From the NCBI GenBank assembly GCA_034002905.1, contig JAVEZQ010000004.1, forward strand, positions 83,963 through 147,962: a stretch of DNA of 64,000 bases. Reading direction: 5' to 3'. Source of the stretch: UBA8914 sp034002905 (lineage in GTDB: Bacteria; Pseudomonadota; Alphaproteobacteria; UBA9219). The notes below the pieces were generated by a model. The model was not told where the DNA came from. It ran no database searches and was given only the letters and a program-made list of their open reading frames with translations. Shown here one piece after another: positions 8,859 through 17,993 of the stretch (position 1 is the first letter of the stretch; every line of letters starts with the position of its first letter). A program made the position numbers and the translations under genes.

Positions 8859-9818
8859 CTATTCGGCCGAGGCAAGGTTGCCAAGCGTATCAACCCTGAC
8901 GGCAACGGTGCCGTTGGATTCAACCTGTCCTTCGATGATGCGGTTACTTTGAAGGTTCTTCACACGAACTGTTTCGCCCTTCACCCCATCCTGCAGCGCA
9001 CGCCCCTGCACAGTGATTTGCATCAACGGCGTATGAACTTTCATGGTTACGATCGAGCCGCGCAAAACAAGTCGGGGCTGGGCCAGATCGCGTGCGCGCA
9101 GCAAAAGCCCTGAACCCTGATCACGGCGAAGTTCTTGTCCGATAATATTTTCCGCTTGCAACAGAACATCGCTGCCCAATTGATCTTCGTTGACGGTGAT
9201 CCATTCCAGATCGTTGGAGGAGACAATAGTGCCGCTGGACAAGCGCTTGGACAAAACGGGGACTTGCCGTTTGACAACAACGCGACCGGTCAGGCTTTGC
9301 TTTACGGGCATGGGGCTCTTGGCCACAACAAGGTCTGTCCGAAAGCGCTTGCTTTGCTGGTCATAGGAAAAGTTTGTCAGGTCAAAGGTGGGCGCTTGAT
9401 CGACCGGCAAGGCAATGGACAAGCTGCGATTATCAAGCAGGATCTCGTTTTGGGCGCTTGCATCCATTCCGGCGGCGACCAGCTTGTCCTTAATCGCATC
9501 ACGAGCCATATCAAGCGTGACGTAATTGGCGGCTCGCGAGATTTCCGATCGATCCATGGCGCTTTGTGCTTGCCAATCGAGACGATATTGCTGCGCAAGG
9601 CGGGTAAGAATGCGCACATCATAGGTCACGCTTTTGCCAGGATCGGGAGCCAAAGCGATGTCCCGATCGATGTTGGCCGGAACGCCATCGAACACGTCGC
9701 TTAGACGAATGGCTGTGCCTTTGACCTCGGTAACGGGCTTCAGGACGACAAGGGCACCAGCCTGTGCCGAAGTCGTCCAAAGCATCGAAAGGAGAAGGAG
9801 CGCGATGACTTTTTTCAT
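8859..9818 (-). CDS. flgA: Flagellar P-ring assembly chaperone
   Basis: FlgA is the periplasmic chaperone for P-ring (FlgI) assembly. The 319-residue protein has a Sec signal peptide (about residues 1-20, cleavage after SAQA), a variable middle, and a C-terminal SAF domain with SGTIVSSNDLEW, LGQELRR-like and GLLLRARDL blocks, ending in GQVESNGTVAVRV. This long form is common in Alphaproteobacteria. Only 5 bases separate it from flgG, so it is cotranscribed. Confidence 0.93.
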   Translation of the reverse strand: MKKVIALLLLSMLWTTSAQAGALVVLKPVTEVKGTAIRLSDVFDGVPANIDRDIALAPDPGKSVTYDVRILTRLAQQYRLDWQAQSAMDRSEISRAANYVTLDMARDAIKDKLVAAGMDASAQNEILLDNRSLSIALPVDQAPTFDLTNFSYDQQSKRFRTDLVVAKSPMPVKQSLTGRVVVKRQVPVLSKRLSSGTIVSSNDLEWITVNEDQLGSDVLLQAENIIGQELRRDQGSGLLLRARDLAQPRLVLRGSIVTMKVHTPLMQITVQGRALQDGVKGETVRVKNLQSNRIIEGQVESNGTVAVRVDTLGNLASAE

Positions 9819-9823
9819 CTATA

Positions 9824-10609
9824 TTACCTCAGCTGGCTGACAGTGGTGAGCATATCGTCGGCTGTTTTGATAACGCGTGAGTTCATTTCATAGGCACGTT
9901 GCGCGGTGATCAGGCCCGTAATTTCCGACACGACATTGACGTTGGAGCTTTCGACGGACCCTTGGATCAGCGAGCCAAAGCCGGCCGATTGGGGGTTGCC
10001 TGTGATGGGGGAGCCGGAAGCTGCCGTTTCTTTCAGCAAATTGTCGCCAATAGCTTCAAGGCCGACGGGATTAATAAAGGCGGCGAGCTGAAGCTGGCCA
10101 AGGCTTTGTTCCCCTGTCTGCCCATCGATTGTGGCACTGACTTGACCCGAGGGGTTAATGGTGACCGATAAGGCGTTCGTCGGTACGGTGATGGTCGGCA
10201 ACACCAAGAATCCATCAGGCGTGACGAGCTGCCCTGTTTCGTTGAGCTGCAAAGAGCCGGCACGGGTATAGGCCGTTGTGCCGTCGGGCATTTGGACTTG
10301 TAAAAAACCGCGTCCGTTGATGGCGACGTCATATTGGTTGTTGGTGACGGTCAGGTTGCCCTGTTCGTGGATGCGATAGGTGGCCACTGGTTTGACACCC
10401 AGACCGACCTGAAGACCCGAAGGAAGAAGCGTGCCCGTATCGGACGAGGGCGAGCCAACACGCCGCAGATTTTCATACAACATGTCCTGAAACTCGGCGC
10501 GCGTGCGCTTAAAGCCCGTGGTCGAAATGTTGGCGATGTTGTTCGAGATAACTTCGACATTAAGCTGCTGGGCCTGCATGCCCGTTGCGCCGATACTTAG
10601 TGCTCTCAT
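9824..10609 (-). CDS. flgG: Flagellar distal rod protein
   Basis: 261 residues, the length of a normal FlgG. The N-terminal rod motif MRALSIGATGMQAQQLNVEV and NNIANISTTGFKR, the central DVAINGRGFLQVQMPDG and the C-terminal LITAQRAYEMNSRVIKTAD with TVSQLR are diagnostic. It polymerises as the distal rod of the basal body. It lies 24 bases downstream of flgF in the same operon. Confidence 0.97.
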   Translation of the reverse strand: MRALSIGATGMQAQQLNVEVISNNIANISTTGFKRTRAEFQDMLYENLRRVGSPSSDTGTLLPSGLQVGLGVKPVATYRIHEQGNLTVTNNQYDVAINGRGFLQVQMPDGTTAYTRAGSLQLNETGQLVTPDGFLVLPTITVPTNALSVTINPSGQVSATIDGQTGEQSLGQLQLAAFINPVGLEAIGDNLLKETAASGSPITGNPQSAGFGSLIQGSVESSNVNVVSEITGLITAQRAYEMNSRVIKTADDMLTTVSQLR

Positions 10610-10633
10610 ACTCGTTCTCCTGTTTCTAAAACT

Positions 10634-11383
10634 TTATGCTGACGCCGAACCAAGCTTTTGCAATGCGCGGCTGAGGCGTTCATGTTCGTTTTCAAGTAAG
10701 TTTGCCACGCGCTGATAGGCGCGCGAGATTTCAATCATGCGCGTCATTTCCTTGACGGCCTGTACATTGGATTGTTCGATGGCGCCCTGCACAACGCGGC
10801 TATCCGTTGAAACCTCGGGAACTTCATCCGTCGTGTAAAGGTTGTCGCCAACGGGTACAAGCGCTTGCTCTTCTGCAAACTTCATCACGCTGATCTTGCC
10901 GACCTGTGTGACGCCCGTGCCGGAACCTGACTTGGCCGTGATTGTCCCGTCCGAGCCGATCAGGATGTCTTGCGCATCGGACGGCAGCGTGATGGCCTGA
11001 TTTCCATCGCCCAGAACTTTATCGCCTGCTGCAGTAACAAGTTCGCCGTCGGTGTTCAGCTGAAAGCTGCCGGAACGGGTGTAGCGAATGCCTTCTTGAG
11101 TTTGGACGGGGATATAGCCTTCGCCCTGAACGGCAACGTCAAGTGGCCCCCCGGTTACCATTGTCGGGCCTTGTGAGGCATCGCGATAAGTGCCTGTGTC
11201 GATTGCGAAGTTAAAGATTTGTTTCGCTTCCGGACGCACAAGATAGGTGTCAAACGCCACATTCTCGCGCTTGTAGCCGGTGGTGTTGACATTCGCGATA
11301 TTGTTCGCGGTCACATCCATCACGCGGGCGAGCGAATCTTGGTAAGAGGTGAGAACGAGGCCTGCGCCTTGCATGAATGACAC
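10634..11383 (-). CDS. flgF: Flagellar proximal rod protein
   Basis: 249 residues. FlgF is a rod subunit between FlgC and FlgG. It shows the conserved N-terminus (NNIANVNTTGYKREN), LDVAVQGEGYIPVQT in the middle and the helical C-terminus EMTRMIEISRAYQRV. The 5' end lies in a 127-bp sequence that recurs beyond the 100-N gap, so the start codon is also present at 11610-11608; the apparent second, broken flgF start there is best read as the same DNA represented twice. Ribosome binding site TGGAGTG precedes the ATG. Confidence 0.95.
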   Translation of the reverse strand: MSFMQGAGLVLTSYQDSLARVMDVTANNIANVNTTGYKRENVAFDTYLVRPEAKQIFNFAIDTGTYRDASQGPTMVTGGPLDVAVQGEGYIPVQTQEGIRYTRSGSFQLNTDGELVTAAGDKVLGDGNQAITLPSDAQDILIGSDGTITAKSGSGTGVTQVGKISVMKFAEEQALVPVGDNLYTTDEVPEVSTDSRVVQGAIEQSNVQAVKEMTRMIEISRAYQRVANLLENEHERLSRALQKLGSASA

Positions 11384-11626
11384 TCCATCAACAAAAAAAN
11401 NNNNNNNNNNNNNNNNNNNNNNNNNNNNNNNNNNNNNNNNNNNNNNNNNNNNNNNNNNNNNNNNNNNNNNNNNNNNNNNNNNNNNNNNNNNNNNNNNNNG
11501 TAGCCGGTGGTGTTGACATTCGCGATATTGTTCGCGGTCACATCCATCACGCGGGCGAGCGAATCTTGGTAAGAGGTGAGAACGAGGCCTGCGCCTTGCA
11601 TGAATGACACTCCATCAACAAAAAAA
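11273..11626. repeat. Assembly gap of 100 N between two identical 127-bp contig ends
   Basis: Bases 11273-11399 and 11500-11626 are identical over 127 positions, including a terminal run of seven A, and they flank exactly 100 N (11400-11499). A real tandem duplication would have to place the N run exactly at its boundary. Two contigs ending in the same k-mer, joined with a nominal 100-N spacer, explain it better. The true locus is probably one copy, with the sequence from 11627 lying directly upstream of flgF. Confidence 0.9.
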
Positions 11627-11669
11627 CAGAAGGGCTCTCATAAAGCGAGCGATCCTGCTGCAGAGTCTT

Positions 11670-11684
11670 GCATATGCCGTGCCA
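11670..11684 (-). promoter_or_regulatory. Probable sigma-54 (RpoN) promoter of flgF-flgG-flgA-flgH
   Basis: On the minus strand the bases read TGGCACG-GCAT-ATGC, one mismatch from the sigma-54 consensus TGGCACG-N4-TTGC with correct spacing of the GG and GC pairs. It points toward flgF, placing the start of transcription near 11658, about 48 bases before the ATG at 11610. Sigma-54 control of rod and ring genes is established in Caulobacter and relatives. Seen by eye only. Confidence 0.65.
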
Positions 11685-11881
11685 AAACAATAATTTTTAT
11701 AAAACAAATGGATAGCATTTTTGGCGTGAAGGGAAAAAGCGAGAAACGGTAGATTTTGCCTTTTCAATCGACGAAAAAGTTCCCAGACACCCGGTCGTGA
11801 AAACAGGCTTGTTAACCATACGGGTTTCCGCTACTCCTATTGGAATATCAATGCCTTTATCATCTCTTGAGGAGTTCGCCC

Positions 11882-12505
11882 GTGGCTGAAGAGGACAAAA
11901 AGGACGCCAGCGCCCCAGAAAAGGATCTTGAGAAAGATGCCGGTGAATCGTCTGCAGAAGGAAGTGGCGAAGAGGGCGGCCTAAATCCTCCCAAGCGGCA
12001 GTTCAGCAAAAAGCAAAAGATAATTGCGGCAGCAATCGCGGGTGTTTTGTTGCTGGGCGGTGTTGGCGCGGGCCTCTATTTCGTAGGGGTTTTTGGTGGT
12101 GAGGCGAGCCACGAGGCAACAGCTGAAGGTAAAAAAGACGCGCATAGCGAGGCGCCTGCCGAGGAGGGAGTAGATGAAGATGGTGACAAAGAGGCTCACG
12201 CTCCTGTTTTTTATGCGTTGGGCGATATTCTTGTCAATTTGGCGGGGGATGGCAAACGCCCCAATTATCTCAAGCTGACCATTAGTCTTGAGCTGGCCGA
12301 CGAAAAGGACAAGACGATGCTTGATGCGCTTAAACCGCGTATTATCGATCAGTTTCAGTTGTATTTGCGTGAGCTGCGGGTCGAAGATTTGCGTGGCTCG
12401 GCTGGGCTTTTTCGTTTGCGAGAAGAACTTCTGCTACGTGTGAGCGAGGTTGTCCAGCCGATCCGTGTTCGTGATGTCCTTTTTCAGGAGATGCTGGTTC
12501 AATAG
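11882..12505 (+). CDS. fliL: Flagellar basal body-associated protein FliL
   Basis: 207 residues. FliL is a single-pass inner-membrane protein that surrounds the stator and supports torque. It has an acidic cytoplasmic N-terminus, one membrane segment (IIAAAIAGVLLLGGVGAGLY, about residues 42-61), an acidic linker, and the periplasmic stomatin-like domain with YALGDILVNLAG and LRDVLFQ-like C-terminus (RVRDVLFQEMLVQ). I chose the GTG at 11882, which has AGGAG 7 bases upstream; the longer frame to 11840 lacks such a signal. The 255 bases between the repeat and this gene hold the divergent flagellar promoters; I see no gene there. Confidence 0.92.
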   Translation: MAEEDKKDASAPEKDLEKDAGESSAEGSGEEGGLNPPKRQFSKKQKIIAAAIAGVLLLGGVGAGLYFVGVFGGEASHEATAEGKKDAHSEAPAEEGVDEDGDKEAHAPVFYALGDILVNLAGDGKRPNYLKLTISLELADEKDKTMLDALKPRIIDQFQLYLRELRVEDLRGSAGLFRLREELLLRVSEVVQPIRVRDVLFQEMLVQ

Positions 12506-12599
12506 CGCTTGGCGGATGACAATCATAGGGATTTGTTTTATCGTTGGGAATCGGTAAAATCTTTCGGAAATCCTTTCCTTTCAGAGTAATCAGAGTTTC

Positions 12600-13676
12600 A
12601 TGGCAGATGAACAGCAAACCGGCGGCGGCGCCGAGGGGATGAGCGAAGAAGAACGGCAGGCTGCCGAATGGGCTGCCATGGCGGAAGGCGAAGGGGCTGA
12701 CGGTGGATCAACCCGCGTGCTCAGTCAGAATGAAATCGACTCTCTGCTCGGATTTTCGGGTGAAGGCCTGTCGCAGGACAGCTCCGGCATCATGGCGCTT
12801 ATCAACAGCGCGCTGGTCAATTATGAACGCCTCCCGATGCTCGAGGTTGTCTTTGATCGCCTCGTGCGCATGATGTCCACCAGCTTGCGCAATTTTACGT
12901 CGGACAACGTTGAAGTATCGCTTGACCAGATTACATCCGTGCGTTTTGGAGATTACCTCAATTCGATCCCTCTTCCTGCTATGTTAGCCGTGTTTAAGGC
13001 GGAGGAATGGGACAATTCGGCGCTCATGACGATCGACAGCGCCATGATCTACTCCATCGTGGATGTGCTTTTGGGCGGACGTCGCGGCACGGCGGCTATG
13101 CGTATCGAGGGGCGTCCTTATACAACGATTGAGCGCAATCTGGTCGAAAGACTTGTGCGCGTGATTTTGTCCGATGTGTCCGGTGCTTTTGATCCGTTGT
13201 CGCCTGTGACGTTTCGCTTTGATCGCTTGGAAACCAATCCTCGCTTTGCCACGATTGCGCGGCCAGCCAATGCCGCCGTTCTGGCCAAGCTGCGCATCGA
13301 TATGGAAGATCGCGGCGGGCGCATCGAAATCCTTATCCCCTATGCGACGCTTGAACCCATTCGCGAATTGTTGCTTCAGATGTTTATGGGTGAGAAGTTC
13401 GGTCGTGACTCCATCTGGGAAACTCACTTGGGCAACGAATTGCTGATGACCGATATGAATATGGAGGCCGTGTTGGGCGAGGCAACTGTGTCGCTTGGCG
13501 CGGTGATGAACTGGAAAGTCGGGTCGCGCTTTATGTTGAATGTCCGGCCGGACGATTCCATTTCGCTGCGGTCGGGGGATGTTACTTTGTTTAGGGGCCG
13601 GATGGGCTCGTTGAACGGCAATATTGCTGTGCGCATCGAAAGCGGTTCGTTGCGCAATGAAGAGTCAAAGGAATAA
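12600..13676 (+). CDS. fliM: Flagellar motor switch protein FliM
   Basis: 358 residues. FliM forms the C-ring with FliG and FliN and binds CheY-P. The CheY-binding peptide LSQNEIDSLLGF lies near residues 39-50, after an Ala/Glu/Gly-rich N-terminal extension. The middle domain shows SMIYSIVDVLLGGRRG-type sequence with the GGxG motif, and the C-terminal SpoA domain includes LNVRPDDSISLRSGD and FRGRMGSLNGNIAVRI. It lies 94 bases after fliL in the same direction. Confidence 0.96.
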   Translation: MADEQQTGGGAEGMSEEERQAAEWAAMAEGEGADGGSTRVLSQNEIDSLLGFSGEGLSQDSSGIMALINSALVNYERLPMLEVVFDRLVRMMSTSLRNFTSDNVEVSLDQITSVRFGDYLNSIPLPAMLAVFKAEEWDNSALMTIDSAMIYSIVDVLLGGRRGTAAMRIEGRPYTTIERNLVERLVRVILSDVSGAFDPLSPVTFRFDRLETNPRFATIARPANAAVLAKLRIDMEDRGGRIEILIPYATLEPIRELLLQMFMGEKFGRDSIWETHLGNELLMTDMNMEAVLGEATVSLGAVMNWKVGSRFMLNVRPDDSISLRSGDVTLFRGRMGSLNGNIAVRIESGSLRNEESKE

Positions 13677-13686
13677 CGGAGGCCAT

Positions 13687-14178
13687 ATGTCTTTTATCGC
13701 GATTTTTCTGGATGTGGTGATGATCGGCCTTTTGGGCACGGGCATCTTTTATGCCGTGCGTCTGACGCGTCAGCTTGCCGAAATGCGGGCGAGCCGTGCG
13801 GAAATGCAGCGCTTTGTGATCGATTTCAATCAAACGGTTTTGCGGGCCGAAGCGGGGGTTCAGAATCTCAAACACACGGCGAGGTCTAGTGGCGATGATC
13901 TGGAAAAGCTAATTGAAAAGAGCCACTCCTTGCGCGATGAGCTGATGTTCTTGGTCGAAAGTGCGGATCAGGCGGCCAATCGTCTGTCGCAACGTGCCAC
14001 GAGCGCCAAATCCGTCGCGGCTCCGACGCCACAAACAACAACACCTTCATCACCCAAAAATATAAAAGAGCCTGCGTCCGCGCCGAAAGCGACAGTGCCA
14101 AAGGCTGAGCCCTTTTCATTTAAGGCGGCGTCAACTGCCGAGCAGGAATTGCTGCGTGTACTTAAGAAACTGGGGTAG
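13687..14178 (+). CDS. DUF6468 protein of the flagellar operon
   Basis: 163 residues. An N-terminal membrane segment (about residues 4-22, FIAIFLDVVMIGLLGTGIFY) is followed by a long helical region (QLAEMRASRAEMQRFVIDFN) and a Pro/Ala/Thr/Lys-rich tail. This matches the DUF6468 family found between fliM and the motE-like gene in many Alphaproteobacteria; its role is not known to me beyond that location. A strong GGAGG precedes ATG 13687, 10 bases after the fliM stop. Confidence 0.8.
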   Translation: MSFIAIFLDVVMIGLLGTGIFYAVRLTRQLAEMRASRAEMQRFVIDFNQTVLRAEAGVQNLKHTARSSGDDLEKLIEKSHSLRDELMFLVESADQAANRLSQRATSAKSVAAPTPQTTTPSSPKNIKEPASAPKATVPKAEPFSFKAASTAEQELLRVLKKLG

Positions 14179-14184
14179 GACAGG

Positions 14185-14856
14185 ATGGCCGGATTTCGAT
14201 TGTCAGCAAAAACGGTTTTACCTTCGATGATCGCCGTGGCGGCGATGACGCTTACCCTGCGTGTCGGGGATTTATGGCAAACCATTTCGGAAGGGGCAAA
14301 CTACACAGGGGTGCGCACCGTTCAGGCCGCTGAGGAAAAAACGGTTGAACCAGCGTCGGCCCAAGCTGAACCCGTAAAAAAAGAAGAAGCAAAAACGGAA
14401 GAAAAAAAGACCGAGAGCAAAAAGGATAAACGTACGGACGACGATATTGAAACAGGGAGCGACCTTTACAAACAACTCATGGGACGACGTGAGCAGCTGG
14501 ACAAGCGAGCTAAAGAGCTAGAGGGCCGCGAGGCGCTGATCCTCGTGGCTGAAAAACGCCTTGATCAAAAAGTCAAGGAAATGGAAACGCTGAAAAAGCA
14601 GATTGAAACGCTCCTTGGACAGGCTGGTGCGCAGCAGCAGGAGCAAATTGAAAATCTCGTGAAGGTTTATGAAATCATGAAGCCCAAGGAGGCGGCCAAG
14701 ATTTTTGAGACAATCGAGTTGCCGATTTTATTAGGCGTCGTCCAGAAAATGAAGCCTGCGCGCACCGCTGCCGTTTTGGCCGAAATGAATCCAGAAAAGG
14801 CCAAGGAAATTACGGTTGCCCTCACGCGTCGTGATCAGTTGCCACAATTGAAATAG
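14185..14856 (+). CDS. motE: MotE-like flagellar protein (MgtE-N / FliG-like domain)
   Basis: 223 residues. An N-terminal membrane anchor or signal (about residues 12-30) precedes a Lys/Glu-rich periplasmic stretch, a coiled coil (ELEGREALILVAEKRLDQKV) and a C-terminal MgtE-N domain with YEIMKPKEAAKIFETIEL and VLAEMNPEKAKEIT. In alphaproteobacteria such as Sinorhizobium, MotE is the periplasmic chaperone of the MotC stator protein; related proteins occur after fliM. It follows the DUF6468 gene by 6 bases. The family is clear, the exact orthology less so. Confidence 0.75.
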   Translation: MAGFRLSAKTVLPSMIAVAAMTLTLRVGDLWQTISEGANYTGVRTVQAAEEKTVEPASAQAEPVKKEEAKTEEKKTESKKDKRTDDDIETGSDLYKQLMGRREQLDKRAKELEGREALILVAEKRLDQKVKEMETLKKQIETLLGQAGAQQQEQIENLVKVYEIMKPKEAAKIFETIELPILLGVVQKMKPARTAAVLAEMNPEKAKEITVALTRRDQLPQLK

Positions 14857-14859
14857 TTT

Positions 14860-15675
14860 TTAATGCGGCAAAACGGGAGCCAGCTCTAAAAGCAAAAGAG
14901 CTACGACGCCAAGGCCGATCCGATACCACGCAAAGGGCGCGAAGCCGTGTTTTCCGATAAAGCCGACAAAGGTTTTGACGACGACAAGGGCGGAGAAGAA
15001 AGCTGTCACAAAGCCAATGCCGATCACCACGCCGTCATCGCTGGACAAGTTGTGAAAGTTTTTATACAGGTCATAGGCGGTCGCCGCCGCCATGGTCGGG
15101 ATTGCCAGAAAAAAGGAAAACTCTGCCGCGACCTTGCGATCTACTTTGAGCAAGAGCGCCCCCATAATCGTTGCCCCCGAACGCGATACGCCGGGGATCA
15201 TCGCTAGACATTGGGCAAAACCGATGGCGAGCGCCGTTTTCATCGACATTTCTTCGACTTCATGGACATTGGGGACGGGGGCTTTTTTCTCGATATAGAA
15301 AATGGCCACGCCGCCGATGATCAGTGACCAAGCCACAACCCATGGATTGAACAAGACGTTTTTGATGAAATCATGTGCAAAAAAGCCAATCACCATGGCC
15401 GGAAGGAAGGAAAGAAGAACCGCATAAACAAATCGACGCGCGGCCGCGCTTGTGGGCAGGCCAATGGCCACTTTCCATAGCCTTTCGAAATAAACCGCTA
15501 CAACAGCCAGAATAGCGCCAAACTGAATAACAATTTCAAAGACGTTACCTTGTGGCCCTTGAAACCCCAAAAGACGATCCATTAACAGGAGGTGGCCTGT
15601 TGAGGATACGGGCAGGAATTCAGTTAACCCTTCAACGATACCCATTATTAAGGCGTTTACCCATGTCTCGAGCAT
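14860..15675 (-). CDS. uppP: Undecaprenyl-diphosphatase (BacA/UppP)
   Basis: 271 residues, highly hydrophobic with about eight membrane segments. UppP dephosphorylates undecaprenyl pyrophosphate to regenerate the carrier lipid for peptidoglycan; extra copies give bacitracin resistance. Both active-site regions are present: GIVEGLTEFLPVSSTGHLLL near residues 10-29 and IPGVSRSGATIMGALL. ATG 15675 gives the normal start MLETWVNALIMGI; a longer frame adds 17 unrelated codons. Upstream, a CCCCC/GGGGG hairpin (15685-15705) and a GTGATA-GCC-TATCAC palindrome (15705-15719) lie in the leader between this gene and fabI. Confidence 0.95.
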   Translation of the reverse strand: MLETWVNALIMGIVEGLTEFLPVSSTGHLLLMDRLLGFQGPQGNVFEIVIQFGAILAVVAVYFERLWKVAIGLPTSAAARRFVYAVLLSFLPAMVIGFFAHDFIKNVLFNPWVVAWSLIIGGVAIFYIEKKAPVPNVHEVEEMSMKTALAIGFAQCLAMIPGVSRSGATIMGALLLKVDRKVAAEFSFFLAIPTMAAATAYDLYKNFHNLSSDDGVVIGIGFVTAFFSALVVVKTFVGFIGKHGFAPFAWYRIGLGVVALLLLELAPVLPH

Positions 15676-15920
15676 TAGATCTATCCCCCTCGTCGCTGAA
15701 GGGGGTGATAGCCTATCACGACACAAAAGGCCAGAAGAAGTATAGTCCTCTGGATTGTTTAATGTTCACAATGAATAAGGGCAAAAAAAGGTCCTTAATC
15801 TAGGACAAAGGACCACAACATCATGTCAACGCGCTTCGCCTCTTGTGCATCGCGAGAAGTGAGGGTAAAACCAACCCTTCGCTGAGCATAATTGATTATT
15901 GAGAATAAACAGAGGTTGGC

Positions 15921-16790
15921 ATGGAAGGGCAGAGCATAACGAACCCAATGACGGGACAAATGATGGTGGGCAAGCGCGGTTTGATTATGGGCGTGGCCAA
16001 TGATCGATCCATCGCGTGGGGCATTGCGCAGGTTTGTGCTGCACATGGGGCTGAGATAGCCTTTACCTATCAAGGAGAAGCGCTGAGGAAGCGCGTGCAG
16101 CCTTTGGCTGAGTCTTTGGGGTCTACGATTATCGAGCCGTGCGATGTGATGGACGAAGCGAGCCTTGATCGTCTCTTTGCCACGTTGAAAGAAAAGTGGG
16201 GCAAGATCGATTTTGTCGTACATGGCATCGCTTATTCTGACAAGCGCGAGCTGGATGGCATGTATGTCAATACGACCCGTGCCAATTTTCTGAACACCAT
16301 GGATGTCTCTTGCTATTCTTTCACAGCGGTTGCGCAACGCGCCATGCCGTTGATGAGCGAGGGCGGCAGCTTGTTGACGCTCAGCTATATCGGGGCCGAA
16401 CGTGTGATGCCGCACTATAACGTGATGGGCGTTGCCAAGGCGGCGCTTGAGGCCAGCGTGCGCTATCTGTCCGTGGATTTGGGTTCTAGGAATATCCGCG
16501 TGAATGCTATTTCGGCGGGGCCCATCAAAACGCTTGCAGCTAGCGGCATCGGAGATTTTCGCTATATCTTGCGTTGGAACGAGATTAATGCGCCGCTTCG
16601 CCGTAATGTCACGACAATTGAAGTCGGCCACACAGCCCTTTATCTACTTAGCGATCTGGGCACAGGCATGTCGGGTGAGGTTCTTTACGTTGATGCGGGC
16701 TATCATAATGTCGGCATGATGGCGGTTGAACAGGCTGGACAGGTTGTCGAGCTTCTCAAAGGATTCGCGGCTGAAGGATCAGGGCAATAA
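15921..16790 (+). CDS. fabI: Enoyl-[acyl-carrier-protein] reductase (NADH)
   Basis: 289 residues. FabI carries out the last reduction in type II fatty acid elongation. It shows the FabI cofactor motif GLIMGVANDRSIAWGIA, VHGIAYSDKREL, the active-site Y-x6-K in HYNVMGVAKAALE and the NAISAGPIKTLAASGI substrate-loop block. The stop overlaps the aroC ATG by one base (TAATG), so the genes are coupled. The start at 15921 is an ATG; a second one lies 10 codons downstream. Confidence 0.95.
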   Translation: MEGQSITNPMTGQMMVGKRGLIMGVANDRSIAWGIAQVCAAHGAEIAFTYQGEALRKRVQPLAESLGSTIIEPCDVMDEASLDRLFATLKEKWGKIDFVVHGIAYSDKRELDGMYVNTTRANFLNTMDVSCYSFTAVAQRAMPLMSEGGSLLTLSYIGAERVMPHYNVMGVAKAALEASVRYLSVDLGSRNIRVNAISAGPIKTLAASGIGDFRYILRWNEINAPLRRNVTTIEVGHTALYLLSDLGTGMSGEVLYVDAGYHNVGMMAVEQAGQVVELLKGFAAEGSGQ

Positions 16791-17863
16791 TGGCAAGTAA
16801 CAGTTTTGGTTCAGTTTTTCGTTTTACAACGTGGGGCGAAAGCCACGGCCCTGCGATTGGCGTTGTGATTGATGGGTGCCCCGCGCGCATTCCCTTGACG
16901 GAAGCCGACATCCAGCCTTTTTTGGATCGCCGTCGTCCCGGCCAATCGACACTCACTACGCAAAGGCAGGAAGCGGATCAGGTCAAGATCCTGTCCGGTA
17001 CTTTTGAAGGGATGACGACTGGAGCGCCCATCAGCCTGATGATCGAGAACGCGGATCAGCGCTCCAAAGACTATGACGATATCAAAGACAAGTTCCGTCC
17101 CGGCCATGCCGATTACACCTATCACGTGAAATATGGTGTTCGCGATTATCGTGGCGGCGGGCGTTCCTCTGCACGCGAGACGGCATGCCGCGTGGCTGCA
17201 GGCGCTGTGGCGCGCAAGATTTTGGGCGATGGTGTAAAGGTACGCGGCGCCCTCATTCAGGTCGGTGAGCATATTGTCGATCGCAGCGAATGGAACTGGG
17301 CCGAGGTTGATCGCAATCCTTTGTTTAGCCCGAACGCCAAGGCCGCTGTGTTTTGGGAAGGTTTTTTGGAGCAGGTGCGCAAGTCCGGCAATTCTGTTGG
17401 GGCCGTCGTCGAGCTTCAGGCGACGGGCGTTCCCGCCGGATGGGGCGATCCCTGTTATGATAAGTTGGATAGCGAACTTGCCCGCGCGCTCATGTCGATC
17501 CATGCCGTGAAGGGTGTGGAGATTGGCGATGGGTTTGCTGCGGCGGCGCTCACCGGATTTGATCATGGCGATGAAATGCGACTGGATGCGAACGATAAGC
17601 CGTGCTTCCTTTCCAATCATGCCGGCGGTATTCTGGGCGGCATCTCGACGGGTCAGGATATTGTTGTTCGTTTTGCGCTTAAGCCGACCAGCTCGATCCT
17701 CTTGCCGCAAAAGACCGTGGATATTCACGGACAGGAAACCGACATTAGCACCAAGGGCCGCCATGACCCCTGTATTGGCATTCGCGCCGTTCCGGTGGGG
17801 GAGGCGATGCTTGCTTGTGTTCTCGCCGATGCCAAGCTCAAATTTCTTTCTCAGTCCATATAA
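16790..17863 (+). CDS. aroC: Chorismate synthase
   Basis: 357 residues, normal length. AroC converts 5-enolpyruvylshikimate-3-phosphate to chorismate with reduced FMN. Signatures are present: TTWGESHGPAIGVVIDGCP, YRGGGRSSARETACRVAAGA and IHAVKGVEIGDGF, plus HDPCIGIRAVPVGEAM at the end. It is translationally coupled to fabI, an order seen in other alphaproteobacteria. The 130 bases after it contain a short direct repeat (AGAAACATA twice, near 17950-17970) and no gene. Confidence 0.97.
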   Translation: MASNSFGSVFRFTTWGESHGPAIGVVIDGCPARIPLTEADIQPFLDRRRPGQSTLTTQRQEADQVKILSGTFEGMTTGAPISLMIENADQRSKDYDDIKDKFRPGHADYTYHVKYGVRDYRGGGRSSARETACRVAAGAVARKILGDGVKVRGALIQVGEHIVDRSEWNWAEVDRNPLFSPNAKAAVFWEGFLEQVRKSGNSVGAVVELQATGVPAGWGDPCYDKLDSELARALMSIHAVKGVEIGDGFAAAALTGFDHGDEMRLDANDKPCFLSNHAGGILGGISTGQDIVVRFALKPTSSILLPQKTVDIHGQETDISTKGRHDPCIGIRAVPVGEAMLACVLADAKLKFLSQSI

Positions 17864-17993
17864 TTCATGAGGTTAGACGAGATGGTCTCGTTTGCCAAGG
17901 TTAGGCTTGCGCAAAAATAGAGCTTCGTCTATTGTGGACTTACAACGTACAGAAACATATAGAAACATAAATTGTTGATATATTAGGTGCTTG

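Noticed and set aside
11500..11626. A second, truncated flgF 5' end
   Set aside because: Identical to 11273-11399 over 127 bases and separated by a nominal 100-N gap; best read as an assembly overlap.
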